A stretch of 64,000 nt of DNA from Lepidodermella squamata. Lineage: Eukaryota; Gastrotricha. Below, in pieces: positions 33,523 to 46,035 of the stretch. The position numbers and the translations under genes were made by a program. The notes under the pieces are model-generated. The model was not told the origin of the DNA, made no database searches, and saw only the letters and a program-made list of their open reading frames with translations. Location: NCBI GenBank assembly GCA_047495785.1, contig JBLDXI010000043.1, positions 558,001 through 622,000 on the forward strand, given 5' to 3'. Numbering within the stretch: position 1 is the stretch's first letter; each line of letters starts with the position of its first letter.

Positions 33523-35633
33523 TTTATGCCGCAAAAGGTGAGTAAATTTTATACATCAGCCTAACGTATATCCTATACATGTGTTGCGCGTAAAACTTGA
33601 GCCCTTGCATGTAAGTTAGTTGTATCCCTCAGCCTACTCCGAGCGTTGTTACCTTAGCGTTGTTTTCACATCCCGTGCTCGTGTAGCTAGAGCCCTCTCT
33701 ACTTACCTACGTGCTCGCCTGTGTTGCATTGAGTAAACAACCGCAGTGGTATTGCAGTGCGAGAGCGAGCGAGAGAGTGGCCGCTGCTTTTGAAGAAAAA
33801 ATAAATCCGCGTGTTTCCTTTCTTGGGCCTCGAGGGGCGACGCGTTGGGACATTTTTCACGTCTACAAGTTCACATTTTTTCATTAAGCGCCAAGCCGAA
33901 AGTTTGAGCTTCACGCACCATCGTTGCGGATCACATTTTTCCGATTCACTCGAATATTTGTCTAAAAAATCGAAAATTCTGGAAAGCAGTAACTGAAAAA
34001 TATGACAAGTTATCATTGGATAAGGTTCATTTTTCGTTGAAATTGTTGTTATTCTCAAGAATCAATGATTTGAAGAATCGATACTTGAAATTTTTTTCGT
34101 GGCGCGAAAATCTACCGCGGTTTGATAAGCGGACATAATTTCAAATTTTCAGGTAGTTATCACTGATTTCGAGTTTCGAAAATGTTATTATTATTTCTTC
34201 TTCGTTACAAATGTGCAAATCCGGATTAGGCAAATGCTCTCACTACTTGATGGAATTTTTTAATATTTTTTATTCGTTCCTGTCTCAAATGCTGCGATGT
34301 GTTCCCACATTCCTCTGATTTTGTTCAAGGATTAGAATTGCTGAGCCATTTAATGAGTTGTCTCACATTTCAACAGTGATTTCTTCCCATTAATGGATAT
34401 AAATCGAAAAATCCTTGCCGAAAACAGCTGTCCAGCGTGGGTTGCATCAATTAGCAACAGGCCGGATCGACTGCGAAAAAAACAACAACAAATGATACAT
34501 GTTGGCGATTATGGAGCACGGTTGAGTGACGATGCCGAGTTGGTGGCTCTCGCGATGACCACTTTTTCCAGGATAAAAAGCCTTAACAGAAAGTTATACG
34601 CACGTTAACCTTGATCTTATATGCGCGCGCGCGCTGTTTTGTTACGCGCTCTCGTAAAAAGATGCGCGAGTGTGCGCGCACTTTAATGCGCGCGCGCGTA
34701 GTAAATTATTACTGCGCAACAATAATCTGCGGTGCGGCGATCATCGCGCGGCTAAATTGCACGGCGAAGAGTCGCGAGTGTCGAGTGATAGCGACCATGC
34801 TACCTCGCTGCCCAGTGCTACCTAATATAACTTATAACTACAGCTCATCGTTAGCTCGTTTTTTCTTCAAGCTTCTCCCTTGATATTCCAATATTGCTAG
34901 GCGCCATACGTTAAACGCCTCAAAAACCGCAGCAGCTGTTCATCAATAAGCCGTTAGTCGAAGTTATGCGTAACGTTTACTATATTTACCTACCAACTGG
35001 TTTTTTTTACCAAGTCCTTAAATGAGAAAAACAGCCCCCTTATTCGCCACTGATAATCTTCAAAAATGACTCTCACAAGAAAATTATTGGACCTCTCTAA
35101 CTGAAAATGACCACCATTTTCAATTCAATATATTTCGGTCTATAGTATATGTAGAAAACATATTAAAAAATTTCGAATAATTTCTGAATTTTTTTATGCT
35201 ATCAGTATTTTCAGTAATTTTTAATTATTGAAAATTTCTTTGCCTAGAAAGCGGAGCCCAGTTGAAAATTTGGATAGCTAGGAAGTAGTAGGTATAAGCT
35301 ATTAATTAATGAATAGATAATTTTCTGCAATTTGTAAGCATTTACACTCGAAGCAGTTTTGAATTCTTGTTCCGATGATTTCAAGTTACTTGGCTTTATT
35401 ATTTTTGGAAAATTTCGAAACTTTCAAAAATTAACATAAAATCTATTTAGAGTAATTAGAGTAATCATTCAAACATCACTGATCATTTCTATGATTTGTA
35501 TAGAAATTGCGAACTCAGGTGAATTGGATTTTTTAGGTCTCAATATTGGGCCGATAACAATTATTGATACTATTTTTTTAAATATTTGTAGACTTTTTTC
35601 TTGTTAAGTGAAAAGAGGGTGAGCAGTAGAAAA
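33523..35633. other. Divergent intergenic region, tetraspanin / myosin
   Basis: 2.1 kb between two divergent genes. It presumably holds both promoters. A GA/GC-rich start (about 33760-33780) and an alternating CG tract pair are noted; no TATA box is assigned. A non-coding leader exon of the myosin gene could lie here but was not identified. Confidence 0.4.
34621..34700. repeat. Paired alternating (CG)n tracts
   Basis: ATGCGCGCGCGCGC at 34621-34634 and a very similar tract at 34686-34698, with more GCGC words between. Such alternating purine-pyrimidine runs can adopt Z-DNA. They lie in the divergent intergenic region. Confidence 0.6.
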
Positions 35634-38600
35634 ATGCCTGGCGGTCACTTTGACCCGGCCGATGCCGAGTACGAGTACCTGGTCGTCGACAAGAAGAAGT
35701 TCCAAGCGTTGTTCACGCGCGAGTTCGACATGAAGAAGAACTGCTGGATCCCGGACGAGAAGGAGGGCTACCTGCAGGCGACAATTGAATCGTCGAAAGG
35801 CGACGAGGTGACGGTGGCGACGAACCGCGGCGAGACGCGCACCGTCAAAAAGGACGACGTGCAGCAGTTGAACCCGCCCAAGTTCGAAATGGCGCCGGAC
35901 ATGGCTGATTTGACGATTCTCAACGAGGCGTCCATCCTGCACAACCTGAAAACGCGATACGCCAACAACCTCATCTACGTAAGTCACACTGTAAAATATG
36001 ATCAAGTGTCTTATAAACACAGTAGTAATCCAATTTAAGCCGAGAAAAATTTAATGAAAATTTAAAACAATAAATGATAAAGGACAATTTTTTAAATTGA
36101 AATTTTTCCATATTTCAATGAAAAATGAAAATTTGCAGGAATTATCGCAGGTCAGGACACTTCGCGCTAAACAGCGTTTCTTTCTTATTCTAATTGCTGT
36201 AAAATTAATTTTGAATGATTAATTGCGTCAATATTTAGTTCAGGGATTTTTGTACGGGCAACTTTCTATTATGCAACCAAGCCTGCACCATTTTTTCAGT
36301 ATTAAATGCGTCATTTCAGGAAATTCCAGTTTTTGTCCCTGAATTTGTTTTTAAATTACCAGATTAATTTTTTTCATAAATTTCAAATTTTTTAATTTTA
36401 ATTGAAAAACTGCGTCTATTGTTTGAAAAAATTCGTAGACTTATTCTGGGCTGTTTTGCGTCACCGTGAACCCGTACCGCTGGCTGCCGATCTACACGGA
36501 CACGGTGATCAACAAATTCCGAGGCAAACGGCGCCAGGAAATGCCACCGCACCTGTTCGCGGTCGCCGATAACGCCTACCAGTACATGCTGCAGGACCGC
36601 GAAAATCAATCAGTCCTCATTACGTAAAAACAATAATCAAAAACCTTTAAATCAGAAATTTCAAATTTCGATTTCCAGGGGTGAATCCGGCGCGGGTAAA
36701 ACTGAGAATACGAAAAAGGTCATCCAGTTCTTCGCCCGAGTTGCCCAGAGCCAGGACCCAGCCGCTCCGGGTCAGATCGGCCTCGAGGACCAGATCGTGC
36801 AGTGCAACCCGGTGCTGGAAGCGTTCGGTAACGCAAAAACTGTCCGCAACAACAACTCGTCACGCTTCGTTGGTTTTTTTTAACAACTATTGATTTTCAA
36901 GGATTTAATGAGTAATTGTTTCGCAATGCAGGGTAAATTCATCCGAATTCACTTTGGCCCACAAGGCAAGATTTCAGGCGCTGACATCGAGACTTGTAAG
37001 TCATTTCGAATTTTTTCGCAATTTTTCAATTGAATAATTTCGCTATTTTTAAAGACCTTCTCGAAAAGTCTCGAGTTACGTCGCAGCAGAAGGCCGAGCG
37101 TGGCTTCCACATCTTCTACCAACTGACTTCGAATGCCATCCCTGGCCTATGTGGTAAGCTTTGAGACCTGAAACAAATTATGCCTAAATTTCGCCAACAC
37201 TTTTGAAAATTGAAACGTTTTCTTGCGATTCCCGTGCTTGATGGATGTTGAATTTTTGAAAGCAACACTAGAAACGTTCTGTTTATCTGATTTTTTTCAA
37301 AGTATTTGGGATTTTATTTGAATTCGAAATCAAAATCAAATCTCGCTCTCTCTAAAATTATTTCCCCATCCAAAAATCATATCTCAAAAAACTGAAATCG
37401 CTGATATCTTAAATGTTTCAAAATTTCGGGAATCATGTTTGCTAGATTCAACCACAAAATTTCCGAGAAATTTACTACTCGAAATCTAGACTGGGAATTT
37501 TCTGCTTTTCATTATCCTTAAATTTAGTCCTTGAACCTCAAGTTTTGTCATGCGAATATCTTTCACCAGCTGTTGCTCAGTTATTATTTATTATTTTTAT
37601 TCAGACAAACTGCTGTTGAACCCGGACCCGTCGCAGTACACCGTTTGCAGCCACGGCGTGCTCACAGTCGAAGGCATCAACGACAAGGAAGAAATGATGG
37701 CGACGGACAAAGCCGCCGAGATTCTCGGCTTCTCCGACGAAGAACGAGCGAGCATGTACAAGAGCGCGGCCGCCATCATGTGGATGGGCGAGATGAAGTT
37801 CAAGCAACGGCCCAAGGACGAACAGGCCGAGGCAGACGGTACGGCCGAGGCCGAAAAGGTCGCCTACCTTCTCGGCATCAACGCCGCAGACCTGCTGAAA
37901 GCCCTCCTCCGACCCAAGGTCAAGGTCGGCAATGAAATGGTGGAGAAGGGCCAGAACTTGGAACAGGTCCTTTACGCGGTTAACGCCCTGGCTAAATCGC
38001 TGTACTGCCGGTTCTTCGACTGGCTGGTCCGGCGTTGCAACCAAACCTTAGACACAAATGCGAGACGGCAGTACTTCATCGGCGTCCTCGATATCGCCGG
38101 GTTCGAAATTTTCGAATTCAACTCGTTCGAACAACTTTGCATCAACTATACGAACGAACGCCTGCAGCAGTTCTTCAACCACCACATGTTCGTCCTGGAA
38201 CAGGAAGAGTACAAACGCGAGGAGATCGAATGGACCTTCATCGACTTCGGCCTCGACCTGCAAATGTGCATCGACCTCATCGAGAAACCGATGGGCATTC
38301 TGTCGATCCTCGAGGAGGAATGCATGTTCCCGAAAGCGACGGACAAAACCTTCCTCGAGAAGGTTTTCCACGGCCACATGGGCAAGTCGCCGAACTTAGC
38401 CAAGCCGAAGATGGGCGGCACGCAGCAGGCTCATTTCGAGATCATCCACTACGCCGGCACGGTTGGCTACAACACAAACGGCTGGCTCGAACGTAACAAG
38501 GACCCTTTGAACGAAACTGTTGTAGCCCTGATGGCCTCGGCTAAGGATAAAGTGTTGTCCTCACTTTTCGAGGCTCCGAAAGAGGAAGCTGGTAAGAAGA

Positions 38601-41600
38601 AGAAAGGTTCGTCCTACGCCACTGTCTCGGCGACCCATCGCGAGTCGCTGAATAAACTCATGAAGAACCTGTACTCGACGCATCCTCATTTCGTGCGTTG
38701 CATCATCCCGAACGAGCGGAAACAGCCCGGGGCAGTTGATGCGCATCTAGTCTTACATCAACTTCGCTGTAATGGTGTGTTGGAGGGCATTCGCATTTGC
38801 AGAAAAGGATTCCCGAACCGAATGATCTACCCGGACTTCAAACAACGCTACACCATCCTAGCCCCTAACGCCATACCACAAACTGGGTTCGTCGACGCGA
38901 AAGTTGTGGCGGAGAAGGTTCTCAAGGCGTTGAATCTCGATTTGAACGAGTACAGACTGGGCAAGACGAAGGTCTTCTTCCGAGCTGGGGTTCTGGCGCG
39001 TTTGGAAGATTTGCGTGACACGCGCCTGTCTGCTTCGATTTCGTACTTCCAAGCTTGGGTCCGAGGCTACATGATGCGAAAGTCCTACAAGAAACTGGAC
39101 GACCAACGAGTTGCCTTGGCTATGATTCAACGAAATATTCGAAAGTACCTAAGCGTCCGTGATTGGAAGTGGTGGAAATTGTACACTTTGATCAAGCCCC
39201 TTCTCAGCCAAGTACGTGCCGAGGATGAAATGCGCAAAAAGGAGGAAGAACTCGAGAAAACCAAAGCAGAACTCGAAAGAGTCGAGAAACTCGCGAAGGA
39301 GCTTGAGGAACAAAATGTTCGAATCACCCAACAGAAGAACGATTTGTTCATCCAGTTGCAGACCGAACAAGATTCAATGGCCGAGGCTGACGAGAAAATC
39401 GCTGGTTTAGTGACGAAAAAGGCTGAGATGGAGCAGCAGATTCGAGATGTCGAGGCGAAACTTCAGGAGGAGGAACAACGGGCTGAAACCCTGGAGAACG
39501 ATAAGACAAAACTTACTGAAACTATCGAATCTCTTCACAACAACATCTCGGACCTTGAGCATAACTTGGCGAAGGTCGAGCAGGATAAACTAGGCCGGGA
39601 ACAGCAGATTCGGAAGATGCAGGAGGAAATGAATCAGCAAGACCAATCTCTGGCTAAACTTGCCAAGGAGAAGAAAAACACTGAGGAACAGCTCCGTCAA
39701 ACCGCCGAAGCTCTTCAGGCCGAGGAAGATAAGGCGAATGGCCTGATGCGGCTGAAGCAGAAGCTCGAGCAGAACATCGACGAGTTAGAGCAAGCCTTGG
39801 ATAAGGAGAAGAAGACGCGCATCGATATCGAGAAGGCTAAACGTCGCATCGAGGCCGATATGAAGCAGACTCAAGCGGCTGTCGAGGAGTTGGAAAGGAT
39901 TCAGAAGGAGCTGGATGAAGCTTGTAAGAAAAAGGACCGTGAGCTTCAAGATTCGGCTCGGAAGTTCGACGATCAGGCTAGCGTGATTTCCCAGCTTCAG
40001 AAGAAGATCAAGGAACTCACGCAACGAATCGCCGAACTTGAGGACGAGCTCGAGCGAGAACGCCAGGGTCGTATCAAAGCTGAAAAAGCTCGGCAGGAGC
40101 TTCAGAAAGAAATGGACGATCTCGGCCAGCGATTGGACGAGGCAGGTGGGGCTTGCCAGGCCCAGGTCGAAATGAACCGCAAACGCGAGCAAGATCTTGC
40201 GAAGGCTAAGCAGGAAATCGAAACTCAGCGCGTGAACTTCGACGAGCAACTTGCTTCGGCTCGAAAGCGAGCCCAAGACCAGCTTGCAGAACTCTCCGAA
40301 CAGCTTGAACAGGTTCAACGGGCTAAATCGAAGGCGGAGAAGGAACGGAACCAAATCAAGCAGGAAGCTGACGAGCTTCATACCCAACTCGAAACTCTGG
40401 TGAAGACTAAGCCTGGTGTTGAAAAAGCTGTTAAGCAGCTCGAAGCTCAACTTGCCGAGGTGACTGCTCGCTTCGAGGAATCTCAGCGAGCTGCCCAAGA
40501 CGCGATTAGTTCAAGGTCGAAGCTAGCCCAGGAGAATGTCGAGCTAATCGAGCAGTTGGACGAAGCTCAACGTCAAGTTACAGCTTTGTCGAAGCTCAAG
40601 AACCAGATCGCTGCCCAGTTGGAAGATTCGAAGAAAGCAGTTGATGAAGAGGGTCGAGCTAAAACTCGTCTGCTAGCCGAACTCCGAGCTGCTCAGGGTG
40701 AGTTGGAGCGCCTCCGTGAACAAATGGAGGAAGACGAGGAATTGAAGAACCAACTCCAGAGACAACTCAATAAATCTACCCAAGAACTCTCCGACCTGAA
40801 AGCAAAGATCGCTAGTGGCCAAATCGGCGGGAATCAAGAGCAGGTCGAAGAGGTTCGCCGCAAGCTGAACGCTCGCCTCCTGGAGCTCGAGCAGCAGTTG
40901 GAAACGGTCACTTCGAAGGTCGTAACCCTGGAGAAACAAAAGGCGAAATTGGTCGCTGAATTAGATGATGCTAACATCTCTGCGGAAAGAGCCAATCTAG
41001 CTGCGCTTCAAGCCGAGAAGAAACAGCGCATTATCGACAAGTTGATCGAAGATTACCAGGGTAAAGTCAAAGCTGCGAACGCTGAGGCCGATGAGGCGAA
41101 ACGTGAATTGCGATCCCGATCGGCTGACGTCTTCCAACTGAAAAGTATGCTGGAGGAAGCTCGGGATGTTTCTGAAGCTCTTCGAAAAGAGAACAAGAAT
41201 CTTACTGAGGAAATCAAAGATTTGACTGATCAGTTAAACGAAGGTGGCCGATCTGTTGGCGAGGTCGAGAAACTACGTCGCCGGCTTGAAAACGAGAAGC
41301 AAGAACTTCAAGCCGCTCTGTCTCAGACTGAAAACGCCCTGCGGAATGAGGAATTGAAACTTCAACGAACCCTAGTCGACATCGCTCAATTGAAGCAAGA
41401 CCTCGAGAAGCGGCTTCAGGAGAAGGACGAGGAGCTAGAGGTTGCTCGGAAGTCACATCAACGAGCCTTGGAATCTGTCCAGGCTAGTTTCGAAGCTGAA
41501 ATCAAAGCTAAGAACGAAGCTTTGAAGGCTAGGAAGAAACTTGAGGAAGACGTGGCTGAACTCGAAGTTCAGGTCGATCAGGCTAATAAGACTAAGGCGG

Positions 41601-42713
41601 ACCAAGAGAAGTCACTCCGTCGTCTTCAACAGCAGGTCCAGGAGAACCAGCGAGTATTGGACGAAGTTACAGCTGAGCGGGATGATCTTCGAGAGCAGTT
41701 GTACTCACTAGACCGGCGTCAGATGGCGACTCATGGCGAACTTGCTGAGTTGCAATCTGCCCTGGAGCAATCTGAGAAGGCTCGTAAAACTGCCGAGACT
41801 GATCTGAGAGAGGCTGTTGATCGGCTGTACGAGTTCCAACAACAGGCTGGGTCGTTGACTGCTGCTAAGCGTAAACTTGAGGCTGATGTTCAGGCCATGA
41901 ACGTAAGGCATCAACTCATCAGCAATTTTCTTTCAAATTAGTATTATTTTTCTTAGACTGATCTCGATGATGCTATGCAACAGGCGAAAGATGCGGAGGA
42001 GCAAAGCAAAAAGTACCAGAGCGAGGTGAATCGACTTGTCGATAGTTTGAAGGCTGCTCAAGAGGCGGCTTCGCAATCGGAGCGTTTGCGAAAGCAGGCC
42101 GAACAGCAGCTGCGTGAGATGCAGTCGCGAATTGACGAGGCGGAACAGTTGACGTCACATACGAACAAGCGGCATCTGACGCGGATGGAGCAGTCGGTTC
42201 GCGAACTCGAGGCTGAGCTGGATGCGGAACGGCGGGCTCATGCTGAGACGCAGAAAATCGCCCGGAAGGCTGAACAACGAGCTAAAGATTTCCAGGCAAG
42301 TTTAGATTAATGCTATGATTGCGACGATGTTTTTCTCGAAATTTTAGGTTGAGGCCGAGGAAGAGAGACGGGGCCAAGCGAAGATGAAGGAGAGCATTGA
42401 TCTGTTCACGCAGAAGCTCAAATTCTACAAGCGTCAAATCGATGAAGCTGAAGAACTGGCAGCCGTTAACTTGGCGAAATTTCGCAAATCCCAGGCCGCT
42501 CTCGAGGAGGCCGAACAGCGCATCGAAGAGGTCGAGATTCAGATGGGCAAGCTGAAGTCTCAGTCACGCTCGACAGCCTCTCTGGCTGGAGGCCAGGGCG
42601 GCCAGTCAGGACCTAGTCGGGCAACGAGCACTATCGGCATCACCTCGTCCTCGGTGTCAAACCTGGCGACCTTCCCGGAAATGGTCATGAGCCCTCGCAA
42701 TAATCGAAAATAA
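35634..42713 (+). CDS. Mhc: Sarcomeric myosin heavy chain, eight exons, about 1961 aa
   Basis: Exons 35634-35978, 36439-36623, 36679-36868, 36932-36995, 37055-37153, 37605-41902, 41957-42295, 42348-42713 join in frame. Motor domain: SH3-like start, P-loop GESGAGKT at 178-185, switch I NNNSSRFGK, switch [18 protein letters not shown], actin loop with a Lys run (AGKKKKGSS), thiol helix [19 protein letters not shown] neck of IQ-like light-chain sites follows, then about 1100 residues of heptad coiled coil and a Ser/Gly-rich non-helical tailpiece ending in SPRNNRK. It forms thick filaments and hydrolyses ATP to move actin. Length matches muscle myosin II. Intron 7 starts with GC (CAG/GCAAGT). Poly(A) signal 43148-43153. 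No duplicated alternative exons are seen. Confidence 0.97.
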
Positions 42714-44181
42714 CAAGAATTGACAAACAAGTGTGTGCTGCATGCGCTGGTACCGAGTTCCAGGTCAAGTGAAGATGATAGCTTCAAAATGACACTTTCG
42801 CAATCGCGTCGAGCTTTGCAATGAGACTAACCCGCGTTACCCTGGTAGATTACAATTTTAGAAGGCTCTTCCTAAAAAAACTCGATTTTATTTTCGGTCT
42901 CAGGCTTGACGCGTAGCTAGACTTTTCTTGCCAGACAGGTACCTGGTTTTAGGACTAGATATCTTGGGTATTTGTTATTTTTCATTCTATTTTTACGTGA
43001 GTTGTTTTCGAAGAGATGATATTGCCGTGAGTTTTAGAAACCGATGACATTTTTACTGCTTCAAACAATTTATTACGACAATTTGAGAATTTGAAAGAAT
43101 CACTGCCGCAATATTTATCATAATATGAGAAAAGTTGGGTGTCGTAAAATAAAGTTATTTACTAGAAATTTCTAAGAGACTGGTTTACACCCCAGCTCGT
43201 CCTCACTACTCAATATCATCAGCAAGGCGGTCTTAATGTTTAAAGGACAAGGAAACCTTACGGATTCCGTACGGAAGCTGAATCGAATAAAACTGGAAAA
43301 TCAGGCGGGCAGCGGGCAGTCTGAATGATGTTAGCAGCATAATATTCTGCTTCAATGTGGAAACATTCCGGCTTACTTGGGTGTATTTTCAAGGAACATG
43401 TCGGTCAATTTCTAATCTTTCAGGTTTCCCAGCCATTACAATGTTGGGACTTTCATCAGCAAACCTTAAATTCACACCTCAAACGAGGTTTGTCAACCTA
43501 CTGCAATCCCTATAGTATAGGTATGTAGCATATTCACTGGATTTTCTTTCGCATAACAGTGTTGGCGAGGACGCGCAATTAATGTCAGGAAGAATTCTAG
43601 ACTTGAGTGTGCTGAAATTGTTTGGGTATGATCCCTGTTGGCCGAATTGGGTAGTTGTTCTTCTATACAATCAGTTAGCTGCCACATTAATTAATAGCCA
43701 CATTAAATTCGTCTTGCGATCCGGAGTTGAGCTAGTTTTTTTAGAATTATTATTAATTTTGTTTACTTAAAATTGTTTGTCTATGTTTTTTGCAGGTAGA
43801 TAGAGGTCAAAAAAGTTGCCGTCGAGTTGCGACTTGTTCACATTATTCACACGTGTTGCCTATCTTGTTGACAATTTTTTGTAATCCGCAAAAGAAAACG
43901 CAAAAACAAAATGTTGACTCGGTCTTGAGTTTAGCACCTCATAAATGTTGTCATCTATCGCATTAGCATGTGACATGCTTGTTATCATTAGAGTCGCGCG
44001 CGCGCACACACAACACAGAGAAGCATAGAGAGCAAAAACACAAGGCTTGGTATGCGGCTCTTTAATTATAACGGCACCGTGTGCGACTTTTACCTGAGAG
44101 AGAGAGACAACAAAAAACAAATAACAGCAAAACACGCGGCAGGATGTTGACTGTTTTTCGGCGAACGAATGATTTTTCGGC
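42714..44181. other. 3' region of myosin and upstream of the Gly-rich gene
   Basis: It holds the myosin 3' UTR to about 43170, then AT-rich spacer. A CG/CA alternating stretch and an AG run (about 43995-44105) lie upstream of the next promoter. No additional gene is supported. Confidence 0.45.
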
Positions 44182-44187
44182 TATAAA
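44182..44187 (+). promoter_or_regulatory. TATA box of the Gly/Ala/His-rich gene
   Basis: TATAAA in the context GGCTATAAAAGCAG, about 30 bases before a CATTCATC start-like sequence and ahead of a short leader intron (donor 44244, acceptor ending 44299). The ATG follows at 44301. This spacing is typical of a strong TATA promoter. Confidence 0.75.
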
Positions 44188-44300
44188 AGCAGCGAACGGG
44201 CGCCGCAAATCTTCATTCATCGCTTTTGGTCTCAACTCGAAAGGTGAGCTTACTTACAACTATAACTTCATCCTATAATTTTCCCCATCGCATGTTTAGA

Positions 44301-45224
44301 ATGAACTCGTTCGCGGCTCTGCTGGTCTTCGCTCTAGTCGGCTATTCCCAGGCGAGTGGCCTCGGCCTCGGTCTCGGTGCCAACGCGGCGGCGGCCAACA
44401 ACAACGCCGGCCACGTCGCGCATCAGGTCGGAGGCGCCCATGCGAATCAAGCGGCGGCTGGTAGCCATGGCAACCACGCCAATGCGGCTGGAGCCCACGC
44501 TTCCCAGGCCCAGGGCGCTCAGGGCTCGAACGGCGGCTTCGCTTACAACCACGGCAAACAACACGCTGATGCTCAACAGGCTGCCGGACGTTACGACCAT
44601 GCTGCCTCTCTGCTAGCCGCCTCGGACCGCACCTCGGCCGCTGCTGAACAGGCTGGTGGTGACCATTCATCGTCCTACGCCTTCGGTGGGGCCCAGGGCG
44701 CCCAGGGCTCGCAGGGATCCCAGGGAGCTGCTGGCAAGGCGTCGGGTGCCGAGGCTGCCGGAGCTGAGTTCGCTCATCACAATGCTGGTGCCCACGCTGG
44801 ATCCCAGGGTGCTCAGCAGGGTGCTCACAACCAGGCCGTCCAGCAGGTTCAGCCAGCCGTTCAGAAGGTTGTCTACCAGCCGATCTACACCGGCTTCGGC
44901 GTTGGCGGTCATGGCTTCGGCAACTTGGGCTACGGTTACGGCAGCGGTGTTGGCCTTGGCTACGGAAACGGTCTCGGATTCGGTGGCCACGCTGGTTTCG
45001 GCGGTTACGGTCTCGGCCAGGCGTCGGGTGCCAACGCAAACATTGCTGGAGCTCAGGCTGGTCAGACGAGCGGTTTCAACGGATTGGGCTTCGGTCGCGG
45101 TCTTGGCTTCGGCTACGGAAACGGATTCGGCCACGGTTTCAACGGCTTCAACAACGGATTGGTCAACAACCGCGTCGGCTTCCTCAACAACAACCACGGC
45201 TTCGGGCGATTCGGCTACTATTAA
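44301..45224 (+). CDS. Secreted Gly/Ala/His-rich structural-type protein, 307 aa
   Basis: Signal peptide MNSFAALLVFALVGYSQASG, then two low-complexity halves. Residues about 20-180 are rich in Ala, His, Gln, Asn and Gly (HANQAAAGSHGNHANAAG; GAQGAQGSQGSQGAAG). Residues about 200-307 are Gly/Phe/Tyr/Asn repeats (GFGNLGYGYGSG, GLGFGYGNGFGHGFNGFNNG). A short linker with VQQVQPAVQKVVYQPIY separates them. Such two-part compositions are found in cuticle, eggshell, silk or adhesive proteins; which applies here cannot be told. The coding exon is uninterrupted, with an intron in the 5' leader only. TATA box at 44182 and AATAAA at 45358-45363 suggest strong, tissue-limited expression. The upstream in-frame extension is leader-intron sequence, so ATG 44301 is chosen. 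Confidence 0.9.
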   Translation: MNSFAALLVFALVGYSQASGLGLGLGANAAAANNNAGHVAHQVGGAHANQAAAGSHGNHANAAGAHASQAQGAQGSNGGFAYNHGKQHADAQQAAGRYDHAASLLAASDRTSAAAEQAGGDHSSSYAFGGAQGAQGSQGSQGAAGKASGAEAAGAEFAHHNAGAHAGSQGAQQGAHNQAVQQVQPAVQKVVYQPIYTGFGVGGHGFGNLGYGYGSGVGLGYGNGLGFGGHAGFGGYGLGQASGANANIAGAQAGQTSGFNGLGFGRGLGFGYGNGFGHGFNGFNNGLVNNRVGFLNNNHGFGRFGYY

Positions 45225-46035
45225 AGCTATTTGTCCTCCTTCCGCAGACCGCTTATTGCTTTCAAACTTATGGATTTAACTGTTGTAATGATTTAAATCG
45301 TAATCATCAAAACATCTGTGCGATGAGATCGCCTTTTTCTTTGCGGGTTACTCTGGTAATAAAAGTGACTGATCGCTCAATGGTCTGGGCTTTTTCATTT
45401 TTCGAAATAGAGATGAAGATGTGCAAAATTGGAATCGTTTTATAAAAATGCCGTGACCAGCAACTTTATTTGCCGAGTTAAGTTAAGTCCAGCAGTTTTG
45501 GCGTAGTACATTTTTATTCTCAGCTTTTTGTGCTGAGCAAATCTAAAGATTTATATTCAGTTTGATGATTAGGTACTGTGTGTGAGTTACAGCAAACATA
45601 AGAGGCTCATAAACGCGCGTATTATAAACATTTAAAAAAATGCACATCAAGGTATAGACGGGCAATTTTTCCACGTCAGGTTTTTCCTCCAGGTTAATCG
45701 CAACGATAATCATCTCTCTTGGCTGCGCTAAGTTGTCAATAGTTACATCTTCCCGCGCTCACAGGTAGTTCTGCGCAGCTCTTGCGTGATAGTGATAGTT
45801 TATCCAGTCGAGAACAATTAAAGTTCGGGCATGTTGAAAGACGCACGTTTGGGTTTTCTCAGCAAAGCGTGCCAGGTGTCGCGATCAGCTCGTGTTCGCA
45901 GTTGTCAGCAGTTGATCGCGTGCTTTGAAAAAGAATTCCGATGTTTAAAATTTCAATTCAACATTCAAAATTCAACATTTGCTTAATTTTTCCAAGATTG
46001 CTGATTCGCCTTCTTTTCACAATTTTCAAATAATT
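45225..46035. other. Intergenic, no gene seen
   Basis: It contains the poly(A) signal of the Gly-rich gene (45358-45363) and then AT-rich spacer up to the third astacin-like gene. Confidence 0.45.

Noticed and set aside
35604-36020. Antisense frames over myosin exons
   Set aside because: Codon-composition shadows of the myosin coding strand.
44296-45197. Several overlapping frames on both strands of the Gly-rich gene
   Set aside because: GC-rich repetitive coding DNA leaves all frames open; only one has a signal peptide, TATA box and poly(A) signal.
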